DNA from: Gluconobacter sp. P1C6_b
Lineage (GTDB): Bacteria > Pseudomonadota > Alphaproteobacteria > Acetobacterales > Acetobacteraceae
Assembly: GCF_018811945.1 (NCBI RefSeq)
Contig: NZ_JACRVU010000006.1
Location: 99,864-163,863, forward strand
Length of the DNA: 64,000 bases
Reading direction: 5' to 3'
The notes beneath the pieces are model-generated. The model did not search any database. It was not told the DNA's origin and was given only the letters and a program-made list of their open reading frames with translations. The position numbers were made by a program, and so were the translations under genes. Positions 52,225-61,202 of this stretch are shown piece after piece. How positions within the stretch are numbered: position 1 is the first letter of the stretch; the number at the start of each line of letters is the position of its first letter.

Positions 52225-52812
52225 ATGACATGGACTCTTCCCGGCCCCGCGACTTACGAAAGTGTGATTCGGAACAGTGTTTTTCGTGCTTCTGCCGCCC
52301 CGGTGGAAGATGAAGCTGCCGCCATGGCCTTCTTTCGCGAGGTGGCGGTCCTGGATGCAACCCATAACTGCTGGGCTTTCAAAACGGGTCAGCGCTTCCG
52401 GTGCAGCGATGACGGAGAGCCTGGGGGCACGGCGGGGCGGCCGATTCTGTCTGCCATCGAAGGGCAGGATTTCGACAATGTCATGATCGTTGTTACGCGC
52501 TGGTATGGCGGGGTGCAGCTCGGGGCCGGGGGGCTTGTCCGGGCCTATGGCGGCGCGGCGTCGGCCTGCCTGCGCGAAGCGGACCGGATCGAGCGGATCG
52601 AGACGGTGAAGCTGCGGTTTCACTGTCCGTTTTCCAGCTTTGCAATGGTGGAATCGAAAATCGATGGCTGGCGTGCGACCCGGCTGGAATGTGATTTTGA
52701 TGGAGAAGGCGCCTGGATGACGCTGGCCGTGCCTGTCGAAGAAGCGGACGCCATCACGGACTGGCTGCGGGATCTGACACGGGGACAGATGGACATCACG
52801 CGGCCTGATTAA
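52225..52812 (+). CDS. YigZ/IMPACT family protein
   Basis: The 195-residue protein has the conserved IMPACT domain. It contains the segment with THNCWAFKTGQRFRCSDDGE and PGGTAGRPIL, followed by VMIVVTRWYGGVQLGAGGLV and RAYGGAASACL. The C-terminal part is the ferredoxin-like DUF1949-type domain. Bacterial members are thought to act in translation or stress control; the exact activity is open. The gene is divergent from hpnN with 80 bp between them. GGAAAG lies 6 bases before the ATG. Confidence 0.9.
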   Translation: MTWTLPGPATYESVIRNSVFRASAAPVEDEAAAMAFFREVAVLDATHNCWAFKTGQRFRCSDDGEPGGTAGRPILSAIEGQDFDNVMIVVTRWYGGVQLGAGGLVRAYGGAASACLREADRIERIETVKLRFHCPFSSFAMVESKIDGWRATRLECDFDGEGAWMTLAVPVEEADAITDWLRDLTRGQMDITRPD

Positions 52813-52911
52813 AAACCAAAACAAATCGTATAAATTATTTAAAACTATGACGATTGATGTTTTCCTGGCTCTGCCTAATGTTCTGCGAACGCCGTCAGGA
52901 GTTTTCAGGGC

Positions 52912-54633
52912 ATGCCACGTCATCATTCATACCGGAACCGGTCCCTTCTTGCGCTGATGGTGCTGGAAATCTGCGTACCGCGTATGGTTGTGGCGGCCAG
53001 CCCCGCGTCAGCCGCAACCCCGGTGACGCAGGCGCCACTCATTCAGGCGCCCGTCACACAGGCGCCCGTCACACAGACGGAGGAATGGATCCATGTTCCC
53101 TCCACGGAACGCCCGCCCATTCAGAACTATCCCCATGCGGGCGTTGTGGCACAGCCGCGGCGTGTCGTGGCGAGTCAGAACCATGCGCCTCAGGGACGTC
53201 AGGGACCATGGGGCGCGTTCAGTTACGGCAACGGCGAATCAGCGGGCTTCGGGCCGGTTGGTCGTTATGGTGTGGCGCCCTGGGCGGAGGACTGGAGCTT
53301 CCTGCGGGACAAAAGCCGGCGCGATGATCCGTTCGATCCGCTCAAGTTCATCGCCCTGAACGACGCGAAAACAATCTGGCTGTCCTTTTCCGGTGAGACG
53401 CGTCTGCGCAACTGGTACGAGGAGACGCCTTTTCTGGGGAAGAAGGGCGGCAGCAATTCCGGCCGTTTTGGCGTACGGAACCTGTATGGCGCGGACCTGC
53501 ATTTAGGCGAGCATGTCCGGCTGTTCGGGCAGCTCATCAATGCTGATGCGGCAGGCTGGAAGGGTTTTGGCTACAACACGACGTATCGCAAGCGGCTGGA
53601 TCTCCAACAGGCTTTCATCGAGTTCAAGGGCAAGCTGGCGGGCGCGCAGACCGGCTTCATGTTCGGCCGTCAGCAGTTCCTCGATGCGCCGTCCTACGTT
53701 CTGTACAACCGCGAAACGCCCAACGTGCCGCTGTCGTGGAACGGTGGCCGTATCTATGCGATCTGGCCCAATATCCGGGTTGATGCGTTCGATTTCGTCC
53801 AGACCAAGACGGACGCGACCCTGATGTTCCATGACACGGAAGATTACGGCACGCGCCTGTATGGCGGGGACATTACTGCTCTCGTGCCGCAGTTCTCGAT
53901 CGGTGGTGAGACGGTCCACTCGTTTCTGGACATCTTCTATTACGGTTACCGCTATGGCGGCAGCCTGTCGGTCGTGCCGCTCGCGTCCGGCTCCCTGAAA
54001 GGCACGTCCTCACGCGGGAATGTGGGTTTCCGCTGGTACGGCACCGCTGCGTCCTTCGAATATTCCTTCGGGGGGCTCTATCAGGACGGGACGTTCCAGA
54101 AGTCCGGCAGCGAACACAAAAGCGGCGTGCAGGCCTATTCGATCAACACGATCGTGGGATACCGCCATACGCCCTCGCCGCTCCATCCGTTCATTGGCGT
54201 GCAGGCCGACCTGTATTCCGGTGGAGCCAATGGAACGAACGGGCCGGTCCGGACCTATATGGCGCCCTTCAATCCGCAGACGAACTATCTGGACACCACG
54301 ACCTATATCCAGCCGTCGAACCTCGTCAGTGTTTCACCGGTTTTCAGCGTCACGCCCTGGAAAGGTTTTGCGAGCATCCAGTTCAAGGTGCCGTTCATGT
54401 GGCGGGAAAATGCGGATGGTGCGATCTGGAACTCGTCCGGGCCGTACACATTCTCGAAAACCTATCACGGTGGCTATATCGGCGTGGTGCCACAGGCGTC
54501 GCTCAAGCTCCAGCTGAACCGGCACCTGACCTGGCAGATCTACGGCGCGCGGTTCATGGCTTCAAACGGGCTGCACGCGGCGGGCGGCAAAAGCGGAAGC
54601 TATGCCCAGTCCAATGTCGTGTTTCGCTTCTGA
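52912..54633 (+). CDS. Alginate-export-type outer membrane barrel (AlgE-like)
   Basis: The 573-residue product has a signal peptide (to about residue 30), then a short Thr/Gln/Ala/Pro repeat (APLIQAPVTQAPVTQ), a Pro-rich linker and a large barrel from about residue 145. The barrel contains IWLSFSGETRLRNWYEETP, GRQQFLDAPSYVLYNRETPN and QASLKLQLNRHLTWQIYGARFMAS and ends SNVVFRF, as in the alginate export family (PF13372). No alginate synthesis genes are present, so the cargo is likely another polyanion or sugar. It faces the surface glycosyltransferase gene, with only 6 bp between the stops. Confidence 0.85.
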   Translation: MPRHHSYRNRSLLALMVLEICVPRMVVAASPASAATPVTQAPLIQAPVTQAPVTQTEEWIHVPSTERPPIQNYPHAGVVAQPRRVVASQNHAPQGRQGPWGAFSYGNGESAGFGPVGRYGVAPWAEDWSFLRDKSRRDDPFDPLKFIALNDAKTIWLSFSGETRLRNWYEETPFLGKKGGSNSGRFGVRNLYGADLHLGEHVRLFGQLINADAAGWKGFGYNTTYRKRLDLQQAFIEFKGKLAGAQTGFMFGRQQFLDAPSYVLYNRETPNVPLSWNGGRIYAIWPNIRVDAFDFVQTKTDATLMFHDTEDYGTRLYGGDITALVPQFSIGGETVHSFLDIFYYGYRYGGSLSVVPLASGSLKGTSSRGNVGFRWYGTAASFEYSFGGLYQDGTFQKSGSEHKSGVQAYSINTIVGYRHTPSPLHPFIGVQADLYSGGANGTNGPVRTYMAPFNPQTNYLDTTTYIQPSNLVSVSPVFSVTPWKGFASIQFKVPFMWRENADGAIWNSSGPYTFSKTYHGGYIGVVPQASLKLQLNRHLTWQIYGARFMASNGLHAAGGKSGSYAQSNVVFRF

Positions 54634-54639
54634 GACGTT

Positions 54640-56604
54640 TCAGTTCAGGATGGGCGGATCGGATTCGGCAGCCGGAAAGACCTCTGGCAGGACAGGGGAG
54701 AGGGCGGCGATAACGGCCTGTTCCGAAAAACGGCTTTTCAGAAGCCGCCGTCCGGCCCGGACCTGTTTTCGGCCTGTCGCGGGGTCCAGAAAAGCGGCAA
54801 TCCGTTCCGCGAAGTCGGAGGGCGTGTCTGCGATGGAAGTGCGCCACGTCGGGTCGGCCGGGTCCACCAGCCCTTCGGCAGCAATCGGGGTCATGACGGC
54901 GGGCAGCCCGGCGGACCAGGATTCAAGCACCTTGCCCTTGATCCCCGCACCGAAACGGAGCGGCGCCACACAGACGGATACGTCGGCCAAAGCGTCCTGA
55001 AGATCCGGCATGGCGCCCACGATCTCCACGTCCTCCGATGCCAGGGTATGGACGGCATGGGGCATGGCACTTCCGATCAGGCGGCAGCGCAGGCCCGGAA
55101 TGACCTGACGCAGACGCGGCATGATCGTCAGGACGAGCCATTTCGCTGCGTCCAGATTGGGATCATGAGCGAAATGCCCCACGAAGGCGATGACGGGAGC
55201 CTCTGGCGGCCGACGCCGGCGGGAAGAGACCGGCACGGCCCAGGGTACGACGTGTACATTCGCCGTGGGAACGGTCCGTGAGAGACGCTGCGCCTCGATG
55301 GCAGAATGTGTCAGAACAAAATCCGCCAGCCAGGCGCACATGTTCTCCCGGACTTCCAGACGGCTGGCGAACCGTTCGAGTTCGGGCCGGGATTCGACAG
55401 CGGCCTGACGGTGCAGACGCAAAGAGGCCAGATCGGCCACGCTCCAGATCAGCGTGGCGGTGGGGGCGAAGGCGCGGGTCAGGGCGGAATAGCTTTCCGC
55501 ATTGTTGAGGCGGTGCAGATAGACCACCTCAAGCCCGCTTCCGAGTTGCCGGAGCGCTTCTTCCGGACACGGGAAGACGGGCGGCATCAGACATTCGATG
55601 CCCTGCTGCTCCAGCCGCATGCGGTCCCCTTCGTCCGGAGAGAGACGGGACGCCATGAAGCAGCACCGGTAACCGAGATTCCGGATGGTGTGGATATGGG
55701 ACAGGATCGCGGCCGAACCGGCATCCCGCTCGGGATCGGGAGCGCGATCGTCAATGAAGAGGGCGACGGGACGTGGGACCGTCGTCTGCGCCGGATCGGT
55801 GCCGTCTGGTTCCGTGGGATGGAGCCGCTGTGCCTGCCGGGCCTGTTCCTGCTCGCGTATTGCCGTCAGCTCTGCGGCGTCCCGCGTCCTGAGGCGCTCG
55901 GCTTCGCTTACCAGGAATGCCAGGGCTTCCGCCCGTTCGGACGCCGCATCCAGTCCGCGCAGAATAGCAGAAAAATGAGTCTTCAGATCCGCAGACAGGC
56001 TGGCTGTGCCCGGGATCGTGAAAGGCGTGCCGAAACGCTCCTCGCCATGCCGGAGTTCGATCACGTGATCCGTCAGCGGATCAATCGGGGACGAAAACGC
56101 ATGATGGAAGCCATGCCGCCCCGTCCCGAAACCCGCATCCCGCAGGTCCGCGCGGAAACGGTTGGCGGCGATGCGTCCAGCGGGTTGCCCGTCCACCCAG
56201 ACCGTCAGCCAGACAGTGCGGTCCGGGCAGGCCTCATCGCGGACCCATCCTGCAACGTGATACCGGTCAGCCACGTCGAACGCGCCCACCAGCGATGAGG
56301 GCAGGGGCGGGATGCGGACCGGCGAACCGGTCAGCGGGTGGCCTTCTCGCGCATCGGTGAATTCGACCAGCGCGCCTTCATGCGGCAGCGGAACGGGCCA
56401 GGCTTTCTGAAAGGCGTAGCTTCCGTGCCATTCCCCGCCGCGCAGATCGGCCCGGAACCGGTCAGCATCGACTTCGTCCACCAGTTCGCCGTCAACATGG
56501 ACCTGAATACGGACCGGCATGTCCGGCCACGCCGGTTCGAGGGCCCATCCGGCAAACTGCTCGCGGTCACAGACATCGACATAGCCGACAAGGGAGACGG
56601 TCAA
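54640..56604 (-). CDS. Glycosyltransferase with two N-terminal beta-sandwich modules
   Basis: The 654-residue protein has two tandem modules of about 95 residues (about 4-98 and 104-198). Each has the pattern ...AGW...P.....V.V.VDG......A.RFRADL...G......F, e.g. GYVDVCDREQFAGWALEPAW and VDGQPAGRIAANRFRADLRD. A coiled linker (about 205-275) leads to a GT4-like half (about 280-640) with VALFIDDRAPDPERDAGS, APVIAFVGHFAHDPNLDAAK and APLRFGAGIKGKVLESWSAGLPAV. No signal peptide is seen. It starts 20 bp after the Hint-protein stop, so the two are one operon. It may glycosylate a surface protein or polysaccharide. Confidence 0.87.
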   Translation of the reverse strand: MTVSLVGYVDVCDREQFAGWALEPAWPDMPVRIQVHVDGELVDEVDADRFRADLRGGEWHGSYAFQKAWPVPLPHEGALVEFTDAREGHPLTGSPVRIPPLPSSLVGAFDVADRYHVAGWVRDEACPDRTVWLTVWVDGQPAGRIAANRFRADLRDAGFGTGRHGFHHAFSSPIDPLTDHVIELRHGEERFGTPFTIPGTASLSADLKTHFSAILRGLDAASERAEALAFLVSEAERLRTRDAAELTAIREQEQARQAQRLHPTEPDGTDPAQTTVPRPVALFIDDRAPDPERDAGSAAILSHIHTIRNLGYRCCFMASRLSPDEGDRMRLEQQGIECLMPPVFPCPEEALRQLGSGLEVVYLHRLNNAESYSALTRAFAPTATLIWSVADLASLRLHRQAAVESRPELERFASRLEVRENMCAWLADFVLTHSAIEAQRLSRTVPTANVHVVPWAVPVSSRRRRPPEAPVIAFVGHFAHDPNLDAAKWLVLTIMPRLRQVIPGLRCRLIGSAMPHAVHTLASEDVEIVGAMPDLQDALADVSVCVAPLRFGAGIKGKVLESWSAGLPAVMTPIAAEGLVDPADPTWRTSIADTPSDFAERIAAFLDPATGRKQVRAGRRLLKSRFSEQAVIAALSPVLPEVFPAAESDPPILN

Positions 56605-56624
56605 GACGCAGGGTTTCCTAAAGT

Positions 56625-58448
56625 TCAGGCTGCTGCGCCGGTCGGGGCCCTGTCGTCATGGGCCGGTGCAGAAGAACGGAGACGACGGTGGATGGCTTCC
56701 AGTTCAGCGCCTCCTTCGAGGCGGGGGGCACAGTAGCGGGGCGCCCGGTCTGACGCGTGAGGGTAAAGGGTCCTGTACTCTTCGGCATTGTGAAACATGC
56801 CACGCGATCCATCGTCGAGAAAACTTTCGGATGGCGCGCCTTCTGCCAGCAGAAGATCATGGCTTTCAAGTTCGACGTGAATGTAGCGGATCGTCTCCGG
56901 CCGTTCGATCTGGATAATCGATGTGCCGTTCACGAGATGAAGAGCGGGGATCAGGAACCCGTCGATGAACATGGCATGCAGGGGGGAGATCATCAGGTCC
57001 CGCCGGGGCCGTCCTTCCGCCAGGGCCTCGGCCCGGATCAGGATCGGTAGGATGTCCCGGTTGCCATAGGCGAAGAGGGGATCATAGGCGCGGCGCCCGA
57101 TCCAGTGCACCGGACGGACCTGACCACCCGCGGTCAGGACGGGATCGCCGATTTCCAGTTCCTCGACCGGTCGTTCCCCCTGGGGGGTCGCGATCAGGGT
57201 GCCGGGGCAGTAGCACGGCGTGCCGAACCCCATTTCGAGGTAATTTCCGGATGCTGCACGCGTGAAGTAGAGCGGGGATGTGAAATCCCCTGAGATTTCC
57301 ACCTCTTCGACGACCGTCCCGGCAGACAATACTTCCAGCATGGCCCGGGGCGTGTCCCCCGACTGCACGGTTTCGGGTACAACTGTGCCGGAGACGTTGG
57401 AGTGCGAGTTGTCCACTCCAGCGAAAACAAAGGCTGCTCCGGTTTCGACCTGTACCGGGTTCTGAAAAATGATTCCGCTCTCAACGGAAATCGTGCCACC
57501 GTTGTTGACCGAGATGTCGGAAAGGGTGCTTCCGCTGAGAGCCGAAACTTCGCCGCCGCTTGAAACGGACACTGCACTGGCGGAGCCGCCGACAATCAGG
57601 ATGCCGTTATTTTCGACTGTAACGTTGTAGGTTGCACCATTGACGATCTGTTCGCCGAAGCAGGGAACGGTTGCCGTCGTAAAAGGCCAGTTTTGCTGGA
57701 CGACCTGGATGGAAGTTCCCCCCAGGTTTGTATCGATGGCTGTGGCGCCGCTTTGAATGGTGGAAAAACCGCCGCCATTGACTATCGTGCCGCTGACAGA
57801 GCCGCCGCTTTCCACCGTCTGGATGGCTGACGCATAGCTTCTTGAGTTTACTGTATCGAGCGGGAAGAGAGGGTCGCCGCCGGTGACGAAAGGAGTTCCC
57901 GTCAGGATCGTCCCCTGTGCGGAGCCTCCAGCCTCAACGATCTGTTCCGCCTGACGTGGCCCGGACATGACCGGATACTGTGTGAAGTAATCGTAGCCTG
58001 CCGAAACCGTTGTATCGATCGCCACACCACCCGACTGGACGATCTGGGTGCCCTGATGGGCGATCTGCGAGATCTGGTCCGCAGCGCCTTCGACCAGGGT
58101 ATGCAGGGCGGAACCGGAGAGGGAGACGAGTTCTGTTCCGCCCACAACCGTCGCGGAAGACACGGTTGCACCGTTCTCGATAACGGCAATCCGGTTGTTG
58201 CCAACCGACAGGCTCTGGATGGTTCCACCGCTGGTAATGTCTGCTCCCGTGACGGGGAGGGAGGACGTTGTGACTTCACGGCCGTCTGTCAGGCTGACAC
58301 TGCTGACGGACCCTTCAATGGTCGCTGTCCCGCCCTCCTGAACAAGGATGGATGTTATCTGGGTGTCGGCGGGAAAGCTGGCGGACTGCCCACTGCTGAT
58401 GGTCTGCTGGGTACTGCTGCTTGCTGAATAATCATTGGACGCCATCAT
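56625..58448 (-). CDS. AidA-like repeat protein with C-terminal Hint domain
   Basis: The 607-residue protein has residues 30-400 built of Gly/Ser/Thr/Val repeats of the AidA/autotransporter passenger type (VESGGSVSGTIVNGGG, VSSGGEVSALSGSTLSDISV), which should form a beta-helix. A Hint_2 domain (about 410-560) follows with Cys412 in CYCPGTLIATPQGERPVEEL, DPVLTAGGQVRPVHWIGRR, SPLHAMFIDGFLIPALHLVNG and ELESHDLLLAEGAPSESF. Hint domains carry out self-cleavage of proteins. There is no signal peptide and no translocator barrel, so export must use another route. It heads an operon with the glycosyltransferase and has an imperfect palindrome upstream. Confidence 0.85.
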   Translation of the reverse strand: MMASNDYSASSSTQQTISSGQSASFPADTQITSILVQEGGTATIEGSVSSVSLTDGREVTTSSLPVTGADITSGGTIQSLSVGNNRIAVIENGATVSSATVVGGTELVSLSGSALHTLVEGAADQISQIAHQGTQIVQSGGVAIDTTVSAGYDYFTQYPVMSGPRQAEQIVEAGGSAQGTILTGTPFVTGGDPLFPLDTVNSRSYASAIQTVESGGSVSGTIVNGGGFSTIQSGATAIDTNLGGTSIQVVQQNWPFTTATVPCFGEQIVNGATYNVTVENNGILIVGGSASAVSVSSGGEVSALSGSTLSDISVNNGGTISVESGIIFQNPVQVETGAAFVFAGVDNSHSNVSGTVVPETVQSGDTPRAMLEVLSAGTVVEEVEISGDFTSPLYFTRAASGNYLEMGFGTPCYCPGTLIATPQGERPVEELEIGDPVLTAGGQVRPVHWIGRRAYDPLFAYGNRDILPILIRAEALAEGRPRRDLMISPLHAMFIDGFLIPALHLVNGTSIIQIERPETIRYIHVELESHDLLLAEGAPSESFLDDGSRGMFHNAEEYRTLYPHASDRAPRYCAPRLEGGAELEAIHRRLRSSAPAHDDRAPTGAAA

Positions 58449-58526
58449 GAGGATCCCGCCAGAGTTTCAGGGGGGGTCTCCGGAAGTATTCCCATGAAAG
58501 AGGATACGGGATTTTACCCAAGAGAC

Positions 58527-58552
58527 GCAGAATATAGGCAAATATATCCTGC
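58527..58552. promoter_or_regulatory. Imperfect palindrome upstream of the Hint-protein gene
   Basis: GCAGAATATA-GGCAAA-TATATCCTGC has arms that match at 9 of 10 positions. It lies about 80 bp before the start codon and is AT-rich, so it could be an operator or overlap the promoter. Confidence 0.4.
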
Positions 58553-58625
58553 GAGACTTTGTGGGTGTCGAAAATAAAACGTTAAAAACTCGCCTTTAAG
58601 CACAGGAAAAGCAAAAATTTGTGCG

Positions 58626-60026
58626 TTATGTGTCCTTGTCGGCAAACAGTCCGACCAGATCCGTCAGATGTCCGATCTCACGCAATTTCAGTCCGGCGGG
58701 CGGTTTGACCCGCGCAGACGCTGCCGAAACGCGCCGGGGCAGGATGGCTTCCCCAAAGCCCAGCTTGGCCACTTCCTTCAGGCGCAGATCAGCCTGACTG
58801 ACCTGCCGGATCTCGCCCGAAAGACCTACCTCGCCAAAATAGGCGGCATTGGGAGATGTGGGGGTGCCCGTCGCTGCGGAGACAAGCGCTGCCGCCACAG
58901 CCATGTCAGCCGCGGGCTCGTTTACTCGCAGACCCCCGGCGATGTTCAGATAGACGTCCATATTGGCGAGCTTGAGTCCGCAGCGGGAATCCAGAACGGC
59001 TAGAAGCATGTTCAGCCGCGACGTGTCCCAGCCCACGACAGCGCGGCGCGGTGCGCCATCGCCTGCCTTGGGTGACAGCAAGGCCTGGATTTCCAGCAGG
59101 ACGGGGCGTGTGCCCTCCAGCCCGGCAAACACGGCTGATCCCGCGATATTGCCGCGTCGCTCCGCAAGGAACAGCGCAGAGGGGTTGGGGACTTCGGTCA
59201 GGCCGATATCGGTCATGGCGAAGACGCCGATCTCGTCCGTCGCGCCAAAGCGGTTCTTGGCCGCCCGCAGGATGCGGAACTGGTGCCCGCGGTCGCCTTC
59301 GAAATACATGACCGCATCGACCATGTGTTCCAGCACGCGTGGCCCGGCGAGGGCGCCTTCCTTCGTGACATGTCCGATCAGGATCAGCGCGAAGCCGAGC
59401 GTTTTGGCCAGACGGATCAGCTCGAACGCACTTGCCCGCACCTGCGAGACCGAACCCGGCGAGCTTTCCACGCTTTCCAGCCACATCGTCTGGATGGAGT
59501 CGATCACCACCACCGTGTGCGCCCGGTCCTGCTCCAGTGAGCCCACGATCTCGCCGACATTGATGGAGGATGCGAGGTCCAGCGAGTCCAGCATCTTGCT
59601 GTCGCGGTCCAGCCCCAGCCTCTGGGCGCGAATGCGGATCTGGTCCACCGATTCTTCGCCCGACACATACAGGACGCGATGCCCGGACCGCGCCAGCGCG
59701 CAGGTGGTCTGAAGCATCAGCGTGGACTTGCCGATGCCCGGATCACCGCCGACCAGAACGACGGAAGCCGGGACGAGCCCACCACCCAGAACGCGGTCCA
59801 GTTCGGCAATGCTGGTCGTGATGCGCGGAGGTGGGCGGGTTTCGCCATCCAGCCGAACCGTCTGGAGACGCCCCGCGCTCAGTTTTCCGGTCTTGCGGGC
59901 CGTGGGCTCAACCGTTTCCTCGGCCAGTGTGTTCCACTCGTCGCAGGCTTCGCATCGGCCGTTCCATTTCGGATAGGTGGCGCCACAGTTCTGGCAGACG
60001 TAACGGGTAGTCGGCTTTTTGGCCAA
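58626..60026 (-). CDS. radA: DNA repair protein RadA
   Basis: RadA is a RecA-like branch-migration helicase for recombinational repair. The product has 466 residues from TTG 60026, with GAGAG about 8 bases upstream; the frame is open to 60122 but the part before this TTG overlaps the repeat. The C4 zinc finger is CQNCGATYPKWNGRCEAC (about 10-27), Walker A is GGDPGIGKSTLML, the RadA-specific KNRFGATDEIGVFAM follows, and a Lon-like C-terminal domain contains NIAGGLRVNEPAADMAVAAAL. It is a single gene, upstream of which lies the second cloverleaf repeat. Confidence 0.95.
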   Translation of the reverse strand: MAKKPTTRYVCQNCGATYPKWNGRCEACDEWNTLAEETVEPTARKTGKLSAGRLQTVRLDGETRPPPRITTSIAELDRVLGGGLVPASVVLVGGDPGIGKSTLMLQTTCALARSGHRVLYVSGEESVDQIRIRAQRLGLDRDSKMLDSLDLASSINVGEIVGSLEQDRAHTVVVIDSIQTMWLESVESSPGSVSQVRASAFELIRLAKTLGFALILIGHVTKEGALAGPRVLEHMVDAVMYFEGDRGHQFRILRAAKNRFGATDEIGVFAMTDIGLTEVPNPSALFLAERRGNIAGSAVFAGLEGTRPVLLEIQALLSPKAGDGAPRRAVVGWDTSRLNMLLAVLDSRCGLKLANMDVYLNIAGGLRVNEPAADMAVAAALVSAATGTPTSPNAAYFGEVGLSGEIRQVSQADLRLKEVAKLGFGEAILPRRVSAASARVKPPAGLKLREIGHLTDLVGLFADKDT

Positions 60027-60096
60027 GACAAAGTCTCTCAGGTTCGGGGATACGTTGCGCCTGTTTATATAGGGAGCGTTCTTTTGCTGATCCAGC

Positions 60097-60193
60097 CGGG
60101 GCTTTGCCCTGGACCCCACCAAAGGTCGCGACCTTTGGAAACCACATCAGGATGCAGGGATCGAGATCCCTGCCGGGTCCGGGCAGAGCCCGG
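60097..60193. repeat. REP-like cloverleaf repeat, copy 2
   Basis: The outer arms CCGGGGCTTTGCCCTGGACC (60097-60116) and GGTCCGGGCAGAGCCCGG (60176-60193) are inverted copies. Two inner hairpins lie between them: CCAAAGGTCGCGACCTTTGG (60119-60138) and GCAGGGATCGAGATCCCTGC (60154-60173). The plan and the CCTTTGGAAACC motif match copy 1 at 15361. It lies between the end of the mla operon and the radA start and may end the mla transcript. Confidence 0.82.
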
Positions 60194-60198
60194 ATTCC

Positions 60199-60405
60199 TT
60201 ATTCCCGCGTCCGCAAAATCAGACGCGCCAGAAGCCGGGACACTACGATGATCAGCAGAAATCCGAGAAGTTGAAGCACCATGTTCGGATGGGCGGGCTG
60301 ATGGCGGAACATGATGAATAGCAGCGGCAGGGCAATCAGATAGCTCAACCCGATGCGCTTCCAGACGATGGGATCGGTTTTCGGGAAACGGGGCAGAAGG
60401 CTCAT
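60199..60405 (-). CDS. Small membrane protein in the mlaEF operon
   Basis: The 68-residue protein has two hydrophobic helices (about 19-34, SYLIALPLLFIMF, and 42-63, VLQLLGFLLIIVVSRLLARL) and basic ends. Its ATG overlaps the mlaF stop by 4 bases, which supports it as a real, co-translated gene. I do not recognise a family. It may be an accessory subunit of the lipid transporter or an unrelated small protein. Confidence 0.65.
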   Translation of the reverse strand: MSLLPRFPKTDPIVWKRIGLSYLIALPLLFIMFRHQPAHPNMVLQLLGFLLIIVVSRLLARLILRTRE

Positions 60406-61202
60406 TTGCGCAGTTCCATGGTGATGGGGCCTTCGCGCCGGCCATGGGTGAACTGATCGACCATGGCATTGCCGGAATGCATGAGTTCGGACGCCTCGCC
60501 CTGCCAGATCAGCTTTCCATGGTAGAGCATTGCGGCACGGTTTCCGATCCGCTGGGCCGAGGCCATATCATGGGTGATCGCGATGGCGGTGGAACCGAGC
60601 TTCTGCACGCAGTCCACGATCAGTCCGTCAATAACGGCACCCATGATCGGGTCCAGCCCGGTCGTGGGCTCGTCGAAGAACATGATGTTGGGACTGCCCG
60701 CAATCGCTCGCGCCAGACCAACGCGTTTCTGCATGCCACCCGAGAGTTCGGACGGGCTGAGATCGCCGACGGACGGGTCCAGTCCGACCTGTTTGAGCAG
60801 GTCTCCGGCCATTTGCAGCGCCTGGGCGCGGGACGGAGTGGCGCCGTTACGGTCGGAATGTTTGGCGCGGATTCCGAAAGCGACGTTCTCGCCGACGCTC
60901 ATGCTGTCGAACAGCGCGGCGTTCTGGAACAGCATGCCGATCTGCCGGCGCAGGGCATCCTGCCGGGAGCGCGAGGCCGTCAACACATTCTCCCCGTCGA
61001 TTTCGATCGTCCCGGCGTCGGGTTCGATCAGGCCGAGGATGCAGCGCAGCAGGACGGATTTGCCGGAGCCGGAGCCGCCGATAATGACCATCGACGTGCC
61101 GGTCTCGACATCGAGGTCCACGCCATCGAGCACGATCTTGGAGCCGAAAGCCTTGTGCAGGCCGCGGATGCGGATCTTCGGAGTGCTTTGGGGAGTACTC
61201 AT
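60402..61202 (-). CDS. mlaF: Phospholipid transport ABC ATP-binding protein MlaF
   Basis: This is the ATPase of the Mla/Mce-type system that moves phospholipids between the two membranes. It has 266 residues with Walker A GGSGSGKSVLLRC near 44, the LSGGMQKRVGLARA signature, Walker B IMFFDEPTTGLDP and the switch His in ITHD. It overlaps mlaE upstream and the small membrane protein gene downstream by 4 bases each. A gene for the MCE-domain partner MlaD is not next to them here. Confidence 0.92.
   Translation of the reverse strand: MSTPQSTPKIRIRGLHKAFGSKIVLDGVDLDVETGTSMVIIGGSGSGKSVLLRCILGLIEPDAGTIEIDGENVLTASRSRQDALRRQIGMLFQNAALFDSMSVGENVAFGIRAKHSDRNGATPSRAQALQMAGDLLKQVGLDPSVGDLSPSELSGGMQKRVGLARAIAGSPNIMFFDEPTTGLDPIMGAVIDGLIVDCVQKLGSTAIAITHDMASAQRIGNRAAMLYHGKLIWQGEASELMHSGNAMVDQFTHGRREGPITMELRK

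Noticed and set aside
52145..52360. Upstream extension of hpnN
   Set aside because: It crosses into the divergent YigZ-type gene and lacks membrane-protein character; the normal HpnN start is ATG 52144.
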